64,000 nucleotides of DNA. Origin: Pelistega suis. Lineage in GTDB: Bacteria; Pseudomonadota; Gammaproteobacteria; Burkholderiales; Burkholderiaceae_B. The stretch lies in assembly GCF_013133795.1 (NCBI RefSeq), contig NZ_JABGBN010000001.1, forward strand, positions 558,001 through 622,000, read 5' to 3'. Numbering within the stretch: position 1 is the first letter of the stretch; every line of letters starts with the position of its first letter. The notes under the pieces are model-generated. The model saw nothing but the letters and a program-made list of their open reading frames with translations, was not told the origin of the DNA and ran no database searches. Made by a program: the position numbers and the translations under genes. Shown piece by piece: positions 25,376 to 34,980 of this stretch.

Positions 25376-25891
25376 CTAGACAATACGCTCAACGTATTGC
25401 CCAGTCTCTCGTGCTTCGGTGATACACGCTGTCAAATCCCAAGGGATAAAGGGGTCTGTGGTTGTTTCTTGTGTAGGAAGTTGAGCACGTTGTTGAACCA
25501 GTTCTTGCAAAGGTTCTAAGACAAAAGCACGTAGGTGCATACGTGGGTGAGGTAAAGTCAGTACGGGGTCTTGGCTCACGTCATCATTAAAAAGTAATAC
25601 ATCTAAATCTAAGGTGCGTGGTGCGTTACGATAGGGGCGCTCGCGTCCATGCGCTAATTCTATTTTTTGTAAAAGTTGCAGTAACGCCATTGAGCTTAAG
25701 GTGGTCTCAATAAAAGCCACCGCATTGACATAATCAGGACCGCTACTATCGACGGGGGAGCTACGATAGAAGCTAGAGCATTGCACCGTTGTAATGGCAG
25801 TTGCTTGGCGTAAGTCGGCAAGGGCAAGTGCTAAGAAATTCTCTGATTCGCCTAGATTGGAGCCTAGACCAATGTATGCTTTGTTTATCAT
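25376..25891 (-). CDS. folK: Folate pyrophosphokinase HPPK, copy 2
   Basis: 171 residues with the same motifs as copy 1 (GLGSNLGES, RTLDLDVLLFND). It differs from copy 1 mainly at the ends (for example ADLRQATAITT for DDLRQEKTITT near residue 30, and a different last 25 residues). It lies downstream of pcnB in the same direction, the order common in Burkholderiales, but is separated from it by a gene on the other strand. Both copies look intact and functional. Confidence 0.93.
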   Translation of the reverse strand: MINKAYIGLGSNLGESENFLALALADLRQATAITTVQCSSFYRSSPVDSSGPDYVNAVAFIETTLSSMALLQLLQKIELAHGRERPYRNAPRTLDLDVLLFNDDVSQDPVLTLPHPRMHLRAFVLEPLQELVQQRAQLPTQETTTDPFIPWDLTACITEARETGQYVERIV

Positions 25892-25947
25892 CTTATTAAG
25901 AGAAAATATGTTGTCGTGGGATTATCTATTGCGGGGGATGAATTGTA

Positions 25948-25971
25948 TTTTATCCTTTATAAAGGATAAAA
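25948..25971. promoter_or_regulatory. Perfect palindrome containing a HipB-type operator
   Basis: The half-site TTTTATCCTTTA is followed by its reverse complement, so the 24 bp are perfectly symmetric. Inside is TATCC, eight bases, GGATA, the HipB operator pattern, 49 bp before the chosen start of the 5'-nucleotidase. About 20 bp on, TACTATGGTAG (25989-25999) resembles the start of hipB (ATTATGGTAG, 21076-21085). Confidence 0.65.
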
Positions 25972-26020
25972 GCGATTGGATAATCGGTACTATGGTAGTA
26001 AAGCGTGTAGGGTGTTTCTT

Positions 26021-26998
26021 ATGGCATATCAATTAGAAAATAGATTGGTCATCGGTGTAGCGTCAAGTGCAGTATTTGATTTAACGGAGTCGGATAAGGT
26101 ATTTAGGGAAAAGGGTGAGGAGCAGTATAGACATTTTCAAGAAGAGCAGATGTCTAATCCTTTGCCTAAAGGGATAGCTTTTCCTTTTATTAAGCGATTG
26201 TTGTCACTTAATGATTTGGATTATAAAAATCCATTGGTTGAAGTTGTTTTATTATCGCAAAATGATCCTGATACAGGATTGCGAGTGATGGAATCTATTC
26301 AGCATTACAAATTAAATATTACCAGAGCTATTTTTACACAAGGGAAATCTCCCTATCATTACATTCCCGCTTTAAACATAGCGTTATTTTTGTCTGCAAA
26401 TAAAGATGATGTTGATGCAGCAATAGCGAAAGGCTTTCCTGCTGGACATGTATTAAGATCTCAATTTAATGATGATGAAGATGATGTAGAGTTGAGGATT
26501 GCTTTTGACTTTGACGGTGTTTTAGCGAGTGATGAGTCAGAGATTGTTATGCAAACATCAGGTTTGGATAAGTTTCATGAGCATGAGATTAAGAATGTCA
26601 TGCAGGCTCATGACCCTGGTCCTTTAAAAGAGTTACTGGTTCGTATTACTAAAATCCAGAAAGTAGAAGAGCAATATAAGAAAAAGAATCCTAATTATAA
26701 AAACCGTATCCGTGTGTCTGTGGTTACAGCACGTAATGCTCCCTCACATAAGCGAGCAATGAATACGTTAAAACAGTGGGGAGTGATGGTGAATGATGCT
26801 TTCTTCTTGGGTGGGATTGATAAGAAGAGAGTATTGAATGTTTTGAAACCGCATATCTTTTTTGATGATCAAACAGGTCATTTAAAATCGACAAGCGAAG
26901 TGGTGCCTTCAGTACATATTCCTTTTGGTATTACGAATAGAAATCAAAAAACAATCAGTCAGCCTCAAAAGAAAATAATAAAGAGAAGTAAGAAGTAG
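26021..26998 (+). CDS. Cytosolic 5'-nucleotidase, cN-I family
   Basis: From the ATG at 26021 this is a 325-residue protein of the cytosolic 5'-nucleotidase type I family. It starts LENRLVIGVASSAVFDL, as the family does, and has the HAD-like DxD signature AFDFDGVLASDESE in the second half and a FFDDQ motif near the end. It would release nucleosides from 5'-monophosphates. A start at 25976 is rejected because the family start and the AGGG site favour 26021. It lies behind a HipB-type operator, suggesting control by the HipB encoded 5 kb away. Confidence 0.85.
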   Translation: MAYQLENRLVIGVASSAVFDLTESDKVFREKGEEQYRHFQEEQMSNPLPKGIAFPFIKRLLSLNDLDYKNPLVEVVLLSQNDPDTGLRVMESIQHYKLNITRAIFTQGKSPYHYIPALNIALFLSANKDDVDAAIAKGFPAGHVLRSQFNDDEDDVELRIAFDFDGVLASDESEIVMQTSGLDKFHEHEIKNVMQAHDPGPLKELLVRITKIQKVEEQYKKKNPNYKNRIRVSVVTARNAPSHKRAMNTLKQWGVMVNDAFFLGGIDKKRVLNVLKPHIFFDDQTGHLKSTSEVVPSVHIPFGITNRNQKTISQPQKKIIKRSKK

Positions 26999-27034
26999 TT
27001 TATAGGAAGGTTCTTCAGAGGTTTGATGAGAGAA

Positions 27035-27070
27035 ATAACTCCATAAAAAATCCTTTCTTTATGGAGTTAT
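27035..27070. terminator. Convergent terminator between the 5'-nucleotidase and pcnB
   Basis: A perfect 13-bp stem (ATAACTCCATAAA / TTTATGGAGTTAT) with a 10-base loop lies between the two convergent genes; T-rich sequence follows on the plus strand. Confidence 0.75.
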
Positions 27071-27081
27071 GATTTTAATCA

Positions 27082-28503
27082 TTAAACTTTTTCTTTAATA
27101 CTTGCGTCTACGGCATCTGCCCATTTCTTTTTACTCGAACGACGACGAGTACGACGTTTGCGTTTAGCTGGGCTATTTGAGTCTTCTGTATTGGCAGTGG
27201 GTCGTTTGCCTTTTGTGCCTGAACTCGCTTTACCTAATTCATTCACCATCGTGGCTTTTTCACCGTCTGATGCATTGGCGAGATCCATCCACCATTGGGC
27301 TAATACGCTATCGAATTCATGGCTAGCCGCACGGATTTGTAGAAAGTCGCAAGCGGCACGGAAATAAGGTTGCTCAATCATACGCCAGATAAAGCGAGGG
27401 CTGCGCTTGGCAAAACGAGGTTGCATTAACCATATCTCACGCATTTCGGCGCTATGACGTTTTTGTAGTGCTAGCTTTTGTACTTGCTCATCTAATACGC
27501 GATTCGTGGCATTTACAAGCGCAGGGACGGGAGGAATATCAGGATTTTTTCTGAATTCTTCTTTTTGATAAGCTTGTACCAGAGGCCATAGCAATGCGGC
27601 GTAGAGGAAGCTTGCGCTGACGTGTTTATTGCTACGAATACGGTGGTCTGTGCGTGCTAAGGTTAATTCAATGAACTCTTGACCACCGGCTTGTTTGAGA
27701 ACAATATCTAATAGAGGTAATACTCCTTGATGCAAACCTTCGGCACGTAATTGCTGTAGGCATGTCATGGCATTGCCACACGTCAGCAATTTAAACGTTT
27801 CGTCAAAAAGACGTGAGTCGGGTACATTGGAAATCAAATGCGACAATGACTTGATAGGCAGATGAGTGTCTTTCTCGAGTGTGGCATCTAATTTTGAGGC
27901 AAAACGTACAGCGCGTAGCATACGCACAGGATCTTCACGATAACGTTTTTCAGCATCGCCAATGATGCGGACAATACGTCGGCGTAAATCATTGACACCA
28001 TTATGATAGTCAATGACTTCTTGTTTAACAGGGTCATAATAAAGGGCATTGAGCGTAAAATCACGGCGTTCTGCATCGCTTTTTATATCGCCAAACACAT
28101 TATCATTGAGAATGCGTCCTTGTTCATCCGTGATTTGTTCACCAGCCGCACGGAAAGTGGATGTTTCAATAATTTCTGAGCCAAAGACGACATGAACAAG
28201 ACGGAAGCGTCTACCAATGATGCGCGCGCGACGGAAAAGTGAGCGCACTTTTTCGGGGGTGGCATTGGTCGCCACGTCAAAATCTTTGGGCTCGTGTCCT
28301 AAAATTAAATCGCGAACAGCACCGCCAACAATATAGGCTTGATAGCCTTTATCTTGAAGGACTTCGCAGACTTTAATCGCATTGCGAGAGACAAGACGTA
28401 AGTCAATTTGATGCTCTCGTTGCGTATAAACCTTAGGGCTTGTTGCAGACTTTTTTCCTGAGAATAGTCGAGCAACATATTGAGTAAAGGTTTTCTTTAA
28501 CAT
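27082..28503 (-). CDS. pcnB: Poly(A) polymerase I (PcnB)
   Basis: PcnB adds 3' A tails that speed RNA decay. The class II nucleotidyltransferase core is clear: GGAVRDLILG and DFDVAT near residues 60-80, RRDFTLNALYYD near 160, and the RNA-binding region RMLRAVRFASKL. The C-terminus is a basic tail rich in Arg and Lys (PAKRKRRTRRRSSKKK), typical of PcnB rather than CCA-adding enzymes. It has 473 residues and lies 9 bp downstream of the HAD gene in the hda-HAD-pcnB operon. Confidence 0.93.
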   Translation of the reverse strand: MLKKTFTQYVARLFSGKKSATSPKVYTQREHQIDLRLVSRNAIKVCEVLQDKGYQAYIVGGAVRDLILGHEPKDFDVATNATPEKVRSLFRRARIIGRRFRLVHVVFGSEIIETSTFRAAGEQITDEQGRILNDNVFGDIKSDAERRDFTLNALYYDPVKQEVIDYHNGVNDLRRRIVRIIGDAEKRYREDPVRMLRAVRFASKLDATLEKDTHLPIKSLSHLISNVPDSRLFDETFKLLTCGNAMTCLQQLRAEGLHQGVLPLLDIVLKQAGGQEFIELTLARTDHRIRSNKHVSASFLYAALLWPLVQAYQKEEFRKNPDIPPVPALVNATNRVLDEQVQKLALQKRHSAEMREIWLMQPRFAKRSPRFIWRMIEQPYFRAACDFLQIRAASHEFDSVLAQWWMDLANASDGEKATMVNELGKASSGTKGKRPTANTEDSNSPAKRKRRTRRRSSKKKWADAVDASIKEKV

Positions 28504-28512
28504 AGTTTAAAT

Positions 28513-29187
28513 TTAAAATAAATCAAGAATCGCCCAACCTTTTTCTTGAGCAATTTTACGTAATGAATCTTGAGGATTAGTCGCAACTGGATGAGTCACT
28601 TTTTCTAATAAAGGTAAGTCGTTAATCGAGTCGCTGTAGAAATAACTCTTTTCAAAATCATTTAAGCTTAAACCAAGAGTGGCAAGCCATTCTTGGACTC
28701 GAGTGATTTTCCCTTCTTTGTAAGAGGCTGTACCAACAAATTTACCTGTATAACGTCCATTGATAAACTCAGGTGTTGTGCCAATGATATTTTCAAAGGC
28801 AAATGCGCGTCCAATAGGGGTGATAACGAAAGTGTTGGTCGCACTGACTAAACAACATAAGTCGCCATTGCTGAGATGTTTATCAACTAAATCGGTAGCA
28901 ACCTTTTTGATATTAGGGCGAATCACTTCTTGCATGTAGATTTCGTGATATTTAGCTAAGTCATAAGGGCTATGCATTTTTAAAAAGCCGAGCATCACGG
29001 CGGCGGATTCTTCAATGGTTAATGTACCTGCCTGATATTTAGCATAAAGCTCATCATTGCGGCGACGAACGGCCTCAGGATCTCCGGCAAGCTGATGACG
29101 GATGAGAAACTCGACCCATTCATGATCGCTATCGATAGGCAATAGCGTATGATCCAAGTCAAATAAGGCAAGATTTCGGCTTGTCAT
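28513..29187 (-). CDS. HAD-IB family phosphatase
   Basis: This 224-residue HAD hydrolase has motif I DLDHTLLPIDSD at residues 10-21, motif II SATNTF near 118 and motif III around YSDSINDLPLL. Relatives include SerB-like phosphatases; the substrate is not defined. Its start overlaps the hda stop by four bases (ATGA), so it is translated with hda. Confidence 0.9.
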   Translation of the reverse strand: MTSRNLALFDLDHTLLPIDSDHEWVEFLIRHQLAGDPEAVRRRNDELYAKYQAGTLTIEESAAVMLGFLKMHSPYDLAKYHEIYMQEVIRPNIKKVATDLVDKHLSNGDLCCLVSATNTFVITPIGRAFAFENIIGTTPEFINGRYTGKFVGTASYKEGKITRVQEWLATLGLSLNDFEKSYFYSDSINDLPLLEKVTHPVATNPQDSLRKIAQEKGWAILDLF

Positions 29188-29867
29188 TGAAAAATCTCCT
29201 GAGATTGAATAAGTTGTTTAAGCAGAGGGATAGTAATCGCGCGTTGTTGACTTAATGAATATGCATCAAGTGCTTCTAAAAGCGCAAAGAGTGTACGGAT
29301 ATCACGAGGGCAATAGGTAAAAATCCATTGCAATACCTCTTTGCTCAGGCGCAGTCCTTTAGCTTGAGCGCGTTGTTCTAAGGCGTTTTTGCAGTCTTCG
29401 TCATTGAGTACTTGTACCTCATAGACTAAGCCCCACCCTAGACGATTACGTAAATCTTCGCGCATGGAGAGTTGCATAGGGGAGGCATTGGCGGTGGCGA
29501 CAATAGAAAAAGCATTAGGAAGTAATTTTCTAGCCTGCCAATCGTTGTATAAATTAAAGAGAACGGCTTGCTGCTCTGGAGAAAAGAGATGAACATCATC
29601 GACTAATACAACAGTACGAGGAGGGAATTTAGGCAGTGCGCTCATCTCAGCAGGGAAGTTGTGTGGCCCATAGGGTTCATGTTCACCTGCTAATGCTTTA
29701 AGTATATGTGATTTACCTGTGCCAGCTTCTCCCCACAAAAAAATCGACAATCCTGCTTTTAGGTGAGTAAGTATCTCAAATACCTCTGTATTTTTGCCCA
29801 CGATGAAGTTATCAAAACTCGGCGTGGGTTTTAAAATTAAATCCGCTAAAAATAATTGTTCTTTCAT
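29184..29867 (-). CDS. hda: DnaA regulatory inactivator Hda
   Basis: Hda with the sliding clamp stimulates ATP hydrolysis by DnaA and so limits replication starts. The 227-residue protein begins with QLFLADLILKPTPSFDNF, which includes the short clamp-binding QLFL motif, then Walker A GEAGTGKSH (residues 45-53) and Walker B VVLVDDVH. It is divergent from purM, as in other Betaproteobacteria. Confidence 0.92.
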   Translation of the reverse strand: MKEQLFLADLILKPTPSFDNFIVGKNTEVFEILTHLKAGLSIFLWGEAGTGKSHILKALAGEHEPYGPHNFPAEMSALPKFPPRTVVLVDDVHLFSPEQQAVLFNLYNDWQARKLLPNAFSIVATANASPMQLSMREDLRNRLGWGLVYEVQVLNDEDCKNALEQRAQAKGLRLSKEVLQWIFTYCPRDIRTLFALLEALDAYSLSQQRAITIPLLKQLIQSQEIFQ

Positions 29868-30004
29868 GGGGAAAACTGCAACGATTTTTTTCTATTCATC
29901 GTAAAATTATACTTTCTTCTCTCGTCGCAATGGCTAGAAACGACTTCTAGTTGGTTAAGACGATACCTTAATTAACGCTATTTTACATATTTTAGGCAGA
30001 TTCC

Positions 30005-31054
30005 ATGACTACGAATGAAAAAAACTCACTGACTTACCGTGATGCAGGTGTTGATATTGATGCGGGTGATGCTTTGGTGGATCGTATTAAACCGCTAGCC
30101 GCTAAGACAATGCGTGAAGGTGTAATGGCTGGTATTGGTGGTTTTGGTGCTTTATTTGAAGTGCCTAAAAAGTACAAAGAGCCAGTATTAGTATCAGGTA
30201 CAGACGGTGTAGGTACAAAACTTCGTTTGGCATTTGAGTGGAATCGTCACGACACAGTAGGTATTGACCTTGTGGCAATGAGTGTGAATGATATTCTTGT
30301 TCAAGGTGCAGAACCACTATTTTTCTTAGACTATTTTGCTTGTGGCAAGTTAAGTGTCGATACTGCAGCGGCCGTTGTTGGCGGTATTGCTAAGGGTTGT
30401 GAGCTTTCAGGTTGTGCCTTAATTGGTGGCGAAACAGCAGAGATGCCGGGTATGTATCCAGAGGGTGAGTATGACTTAGCGGGTTTTGCCGTGGGTGCGG
30501 TTGAGAAATCAAAAATCATTAATGGTCAATCTATTAAAGTAGGCGATAAGATTATTGGCTTAGCATCGAGTGGTGCTCACTCTAATGGTTTCTCATTAAT
30601 CCGTAAGATTATCGAGCGTGCAGGTGCTAAACCTACCGATGACTTCCATGGACAACCATTGGCTGATGTGGTGATGGCACCAACACGTCTTTATGTTAAA
30701 CCTGTTTTAGCAGCATTGGCTAAACATGGCGAGGCGATTAAAGGTCTAGCGCATATCACCGGTGGTGGTTTGTTAGATAACGTACCTCGTATTTTACAAG
30801 CGGGTCTCACAGCAGAGATTAAACAATCGGCATGGACATTCCCGCCATTATTCCAATGGCTACAAGAGCAAGGTAATGTCGAGCAAGAAGAAATGTATCG
30901 TGTCTTTAACTGCGGTATCGGCATGGTGATTGTGGTTTCTGCAGAAGAAGAGGCAGCGATTACACAAACCTTAAAAGAGCAAGGCGAAACCGTTTATGCA
31001 TTGGGTGAAATCGTTGCTCAGAAAGAGGGACAAGCGCAGACCGTTGTTATCTAA
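30005..31054 (+). CDS. purM: Phosphoribosylformylglycinamidine cyclo-ligase
   Basis: PurM closes the imidazole ring to give AIR in purine synthesis. It has 349 residues with [14 protein letters not shown] at the N-terminus, [11 protein letters not shown] near residue 63, [11 protein letters not shown] near 140, and [13 protein letters not shown] near 255. It is a single gene divergent from hda with a terminator after it. Confidence 0.96.
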   Translation: MTTNEKNSLTYRDAGVDIDAGDALVDRIKPLAAKTMREGVMAGIGGFGALFEVPKKYKEPVLVSGTDGVGTKLRLAFEWNRHDTVGIDLVAMSVNDILVQGAEPLFFLDYFACGKLSVDTAAAVVGGIAKGCELSGCALIGGETAEMPGMYPEGEYDLAGFAVGAVEKSKIINGQSIKVGDKIIGLASSGAHSNGFSLIRKIIERAGAKPTDDFHGQPLADVVMAPTRLYVKPVLAALAKHGEAIKGLAHITGGGLLDNVPRILQAGLTAEIKQSAWTFPPLFQWLQEQGNVEQEEMYRVFNCGIGMVIVVSAEEEAAITQTLKEQGETVYALGEIVAQKEGQAQTVVI

Positions 31055-31080
31055 TTGTCATTAGTGCTTTTGATGGATAA

Positions 31081-31113
31081 GCCACACTGTGCGATTGTGC
31101 AGTGTGGTTTTTT
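31081..31113 (+). terminator. Terminator of purM
   Basis: An 8-bp stem (CCACACTG / CAGTGTGG) with a 10-base loop is followed by six T. Confidence 0.88.
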
Positions 31114-31237
31114 GTTGTGACTATTGCTTTGGCGAATAGGTGTTAGACTTATTGGTATATATCTGTTTGCTGTAGAGTTGAAATTAATGAAAAAAAATTC
31201 TTTTATATCATATAATTAAAAGATAGGGCTACACAGA

Positions 31238-31426
31238 ATGGTGGGTATTATGCAGCTTACAGTACGAGAAAGAAAAGAGGCTGTTCAATTTGCAGTCGAT
31301 AATAATCAGCTTGAAGGAATATTGATTGGTGAGGAAGCTTTAGCAATTTTTAATCGTTGGGCTGAGGGTGATATTTCCTTTCAAGAGGTCGAAGACCGTA
31401 TTTATGAATTATGCAGAATCAGATGA
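31238..31426 (+). CDS. VbhA-like antitoxin of a Fic toxin
   Basis: This 62-residue helical protein (start at 31238, or MQLTV at 31250) has the VbhA antitoxin pattern: a first helix TVRERKEAVQFAVDNNQLEG, then FNRWAEGDISFQEVEDRI. VbhA-type proteins insert a Glu into the Fic active site to block AMP transfer. The 3' end overlaps by 23 bp the start of a Fic fragment, so the antitoxin is intact and the toxin is not. Confidence 0.75.
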   Translation: MVGIMQLTVRERKEAVQFAVDNNQLEGILIGEEALAIFNRWAEGDISFQEVEDRIYELCRIR

Positions 31427-31532
31427 TTATCTAGATGATAATCATGTATTTATCAATAAATTTGGCATAAAAGATAAGAGTGAACTAGAAAAAGTTGAGA
31501 TTGCGGAGAGACTACACCCTTTAGAAAAATAG
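31404..31532 (+). pseudogene. Stump of a Fic/DOC toxin (first 42 residues)
   Basis: From the ATG at 31404 the 42 residues (MNYAESDDYLDDN, then NKFGIKDKSELEKVE) match the N-terminal helix of Fic-family AMP transferases paired with VbhA. The frame then ends in TAG and repeat sequence; the catalytic HPFxxGNGR domain is absent from everything downstream. Confidence 0.7.
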
Positions 31533-31910
31533 CAAACCTTGTCGCTATTAGCATGCAAGGTTTGCCAAAGCACTTAAGGTTTGCGGAGACATTTCGATAC
31601 ACAAAGCGAGTTAGGCGAACGAAGTGAGGCTCTGTTCGAGCGACTGTGCGAAATGTGTAGCAGACCTGATGGTTATTTGCATTGACAACTGACCACACTG
31701 CAGACAGTTCACTATATATCGTCCTTACTGCAGAACTTGTGTATTGATTAGACCACACTGCAGACAGTTCACTATATATCGTCCTCACTGCAGAACTTGT
31801 GTATTCGCTCGGACAGCAAAGTGCGTCGCTATCGCTCGCCGTTTGCAAACTCGCTCGATACATCAAGTTCTCTCCGTAAGGACGACCATTAACTAGCACT
31901 ATCATCTAGG
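31533..31910. repeat. Repeat-bearing intergenic stretch that ends the Fic stump
   Basis: This 378-bp stretch is not convincingly coding. It holds an inverted repeat (GCAAACCTTG at 31532-31541 / CAAGGTTTGC at 31555-31564) and a tandem repeat (see 31691-31805). A 150-residue minus-strand open frame crosses it, but that frame simply translates the repeat twice and has no domain. It looks like a non-coding repeat element inserted into the Fic gene. Confidence 0.6.
31691..31805 (+). repeat. Two tandem copies of a 60-bp unit
   Basis: A 55-bp sequence starting GACCACACTGCAGACAGTTC occurs at 31691-31745 and 31751-31805 with one difference (GTCCTTAC / GTCCTCAC) and a 5-bp spacer. CTGCAG occurs twice in each unit. 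Confidence 0.92.
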
Positions 31911-32867
31911 TCAGTTTGTCGGAGAGTAAACAACATCTAGCAAACTTCTCACCTTTACGAGTACCTGTGCTGGCACATCAGCACTAAAACAATCAATCAT
32001 TATTCGCTCAGGCTGACTACGCAGCCATGTAATTTGTCTTTTCGCTAATTGTCTTGTCGCGGCAATACCTTGTTCAATCGCAGTATCTAAATCCACCTCA
32101 CCGGCAATATACGCCCATAGCTGACGGTAGCCGACACAACGAATAGAGGGGAGATTGATATGCAAATCGCCTCGCTCAAATAATCCACGTACCTCATCGA
32201 CAAAACCTTTATCAATCATTTGCATAAAACGTTCAGCAATACGCGCATGCAGGTCAGCACGGTTCTCTGGTTCTAGACTAATCGTGACGAACTGGTAAGG
32301 TGATGCATTGTTTTTTTGTTCTGCAAAAAGTTGGGAAAGAGGCTTACCGGTTAAAGTGATGACCTCTAAGGCACGTTGAATACGTTGACTATCATTCGGG
32401 GAAAGCCGTTCTGCGGTGATAGCATCAAGTTCACGCAATCTCGCATGCATGGCTGGCCAACCTATGATGGCAGCTTCTTTTTCTAATTGCTCTCTTAGTG
32501 CCGCATCGGCGGCTGGTAAGTCATGTAAACCATCGCGTAAGGTTTTATAGTACATCATCGTACCACCAGCGAGGATGGGAATACGTCCACGCTGTTGAAT
32601 ATCTGCGATAAGCTTTAATGTATCGTCATAAAAGTCTGCTGCACTATAACTTTCTAAAGGATCTTTAATATCAAGTAAGTGCTGTGGTACGAGAGTTTGC
32701 TCTTCTGGACTGGGCTTTGCTGTACCAATATCCATACCACGATAAATGGTTGCTGAGTCAACATTAATAATCTCAATAGGCAGGTGTTCTGCTAGTGTGA
32801 GAACTGAGGCAGACTTACCAGCTGCAGTTGGACCTGCAATACAAATAATCGGTGAGGGCGTTGTCAT
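31911..32867 (-). CDS. miaA: tRNA dimethylallyltransferase
   Basis: MiaA adds an isopentenyl group to A37 of tRNAs that read codons beginning with U. It has 318 residues with the P-loop [10 protein letters not shown] at residues 12-21, [16 protein letters not shown] near 37, and [11 protein letters not shown] near 100. Its ATG shares one base with the mutL stop. It is the last gene of tsaE-amiC-mutL-miaA, an order shared with E. coli. Confidence 0.96.
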   Translation of the reverse strand: MTTPSPIICIAGPTAAGKSASVLTLAEHLPIEIINVDSATIYRGMDIGTAKPSPEEQTLVPQHLLDIKDPLESYSAADFYDDTLKLIADIQQRGRIPILAGGTMMYYKTLRDGLHDLPAADAALREQLEKEAAIIGWPAMHARLRELDAITAERLSPNDSQRIQRALEVITLTGKPLSQLFAEQKNNASPYQFVTISLEPENRADLHARIAERFMQMIDKGFVDEVRGLFERGDLHINLPSIRCVGYRQLWAYIAGEVDLDTAIEQGIAATRQLAKRQITWLRSQPERIMIDCFSADVPAQVLVKVRSLLDVVYSPTN

Positions 32868-34783
32868 TATTGACCTCGCATAAAGAGCTTATCTAAATCA
32901 GCTAAAGACCAACTAAACCAAGTGGGACGGCCATGATTGCATTGGTTGGCACGTTCGGTTTGTTCCATTTGACGTAGTAAAGTATTCATTTCAGTCAAAC
33001 TTAGTAAACGATTCGCTCGCACAGAGCCATGGCATGCCATGGTGGCCAGTAGTTCATTGCGTTGTTCAGTCAATAAATGAGAAACGCCTACATTTTCTAA
33101 ATCATGTAAGACTCGACGAACCATGGTTTCAATATCCCCTTTTGCCAATAGTGCAGGGACAGCACGTATAGCAATCGATTGTGGCCCAGCAGCACTTAGA
33201 CTTAATCCTAGGCTTTGTAAGATGCTGGCGTATTCATCAATTAACGCAATTTGTTTTTCTGAGGCATGAAAGACCACGGGGACTAAAAGCGTTTGTGCGC
33301 TTAAGTCATGTTGATCAATACGAGTTTTTAATTGTTCATACAAAACGCGCTCATGGGCGGCATGCATATCAATAAGAATAAGTCCTTCTTTATTTTGAGC
33401 AAGGATATAGATGCCGTGAAGCTGACCAATGGCCATACCAAGGGGAAAGTCATCTGTATTCGATGTGGATATATTTACTTGAGCTTCACCTACAGCACCG
33501 CCAAAGGAACTACCAACAAAAGGTGCCGTTTCGGATAAAGAAGGGCTTGTGGTATTTAAGGGAGCATAGGCATGTTGCCAAGCTTCGCTTTGATTAATCG
33601 ATAAGCTAGTTTGTATAGGTTTTTGATAGGTAACAGCGGGTTTAGCCCCAATAAATGGATTCGCTTGATTGAGAGTAGGTAATCCATTTGTTTTCGAGTT
33701 GATGGCAGTATCACCTGAAACAGCGGTATTGTCTTTGCTCGCAATAAAAGGAGGATTTGCATCAGCTTCATTTAACTGATGGACAGCCCCTTGACCGCCT
33801 AATTTTGCTAAGGCTTGTGAGACGCTATGCTGCATAAAGCGATGAATGGCCCCACTATCACGGAAGCGGATTTCGCTTTTGGCTGGATGTACATTCACAT
33901 CGACTAAATTGGGATCAATGGATAAAAAGAGCACAAAAGCCGGTTGACGGTCACCGTGAAGTACATCAGCGTAAGCACTACGAATCGCATGGGAGACAGT
34001 ACGGTCACGGATAAAGCGACCGTTGACATAGAAATATTGTTTATCGGCTTTTGCTCGAGCGGCACTAGGTTGTACGACCAGACCATGAATGCTACATACG
34101 GCACTACTATGATTGACTTCCAGTCCTGCGTCTAAAAATTCCTTACCTAATACATCACGAATACGTTGTAAGGTATCGGTGGCTTGCCATTGTTTGTAGG
34201 GCTTGTCATTGTGAAAAATACGAAAACTAATGCTAGGATACGCAAGTGCAATGCGTTCTATGGCATCGACACAATGAGAAAATTCGGTTTGTTCTGATTT
34301 TAAAAACTTACGGCGAGCAGGGATTTCATCAAATAATTGCTGTACATCCACGACGGTACCTATCAATCCAGCGGCAGGTTCAATCACGCCATGCTGACCA
34401 TCAATAGACCAAGCGTGTTTTTGGGAAGCGGTACGAGAGGTGAGTGTCAGTCGTGCCACAGAAGCAATAGAGGCGAGTGCTTCACCACGAAACCCCATGG
34501 AATTGACAGACTCTAATTCGCTGAGAGAACGAATCTTGCTAGTAGCATGACGTGTAAGCGCGAGAGCTAACTCTTCTTTTGGAATCCCACTACCATTATC
34601 TATCACACATAAACGACGGATTCCTCCACCGTCTAGACGTAACTCAATCTGGGTTGAACCTGCATCAATCGCATTTTCGACTAATTCTTTGAGGACGGAG
34701 GCAGGACGCTCGATAACTTCACCAGCGGCAATTTGGCTGATAAGCTGATCGGGTAAAAGATGAATATGGCGACGCTCTGACAT
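32867..34783 (-). CDS. mutL: DNA mismatch repair protein MutL
   Basis: MutL couples mismatch recognition by MutS to strand removal. The N-terminal GHKL ATPase shows [21 protein letters not shown] and [13 protein letters not shown]; a long variable linker (about residues 330-440) follows. The C-terminal dimerisation domain has [12 protein letters not shown], which fits the endonuclease motif of MutL proteins that nick DNA themselves. It has 638 residues. It is transcribed with miaA. Confidence 0.95.
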   Translation of the reverse strand: MSERRHIHLLPDQLISQIAAGEVIERPASVLKELVENAIDAGSTQIELRLDGGGIRRLCVIDNGSGIPKEELALALTRHATSKIRSLSELESVNSMGFRGEALASIASVARLTLTSRTASQKHAWSIDGQHGVIEPAAGLIGTVVDVQQLFDEIPARRKFLKSEQTEFSHCVDAIERIALAYPSISFRIFHNDKPYKQWQATDTLQRIRDVLGKEFLDAGLEVNHSSAVCSIHGLVVQPSAARAKADKQYFYVNGRFIRDRTVSHAIRSAYADVLHGDRQPAFVLFLSIDPNLVDVNVHPAKSEIRFRDSGAIHRFMQHSVSQALAKLGGQGAVHQLNEADANPPFIASKDNTAVSGDTAINSKTNGLPTLNQANPFIGAKPAVTYQKPIQTSLSINQSEAWQHAYAPLNTTSPSLSETAPFVGSSFGGAVGEAQVNISTSNTDDFPLGMAIGQLHGIYILAQNKEGLILIDMHAAHERVLYEQLKTRIDQHDLSAQTLLVPVVFHASEKQIALIDEYASILQSLGLSLSAAGPQSIAIRAVPALLAKGDIETMVRRVLHDLENVGVSHLLTEQRNELLATMACHGSVRANRLLSLTEMNTLLRQMEQTERANQCNHGRPTWFSWSLADLDKLFMRGQ

Positions 34784-34928
34784 AGCAAGGATTACAGATA
34801 AAGCAATAAAGTTCTATTGTAATAGATAATGAGATGATATACATTGCTCAAGCAAAATCTATGGGGGAGCTAAAGACGAGAGAAACCTGTAAACTATCCG
34901 TAAGGGTACAAGCTAGCTCAAAGAAATA

Positions 34929-34960
34929 CACCCTCAAGTTTTAGACTAAACTGGAGGGTG
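34929..34960 (-). terminator. Terminator after amiC
   Basis: A 7-bp GC-rich stem (CACCCTC / GAGGGTG) extended inward by AGTTT/AAACT lies 20 bp beyond the amiC stop; T-rich sequence follows on the minus strand. It separates amiC from mutL. Confidence 0.65.
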
Positions 34961-34980
34961 CATCGCATAGATGAAATGAC

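Noticed and set aside
31453-31905. 150-residue minus-strand open frame
   Set aside because: It translates the 60-bp tandem repeat twice and the flanking repeats; no start signal, domain or usual composition. Treated as repeat DNA.
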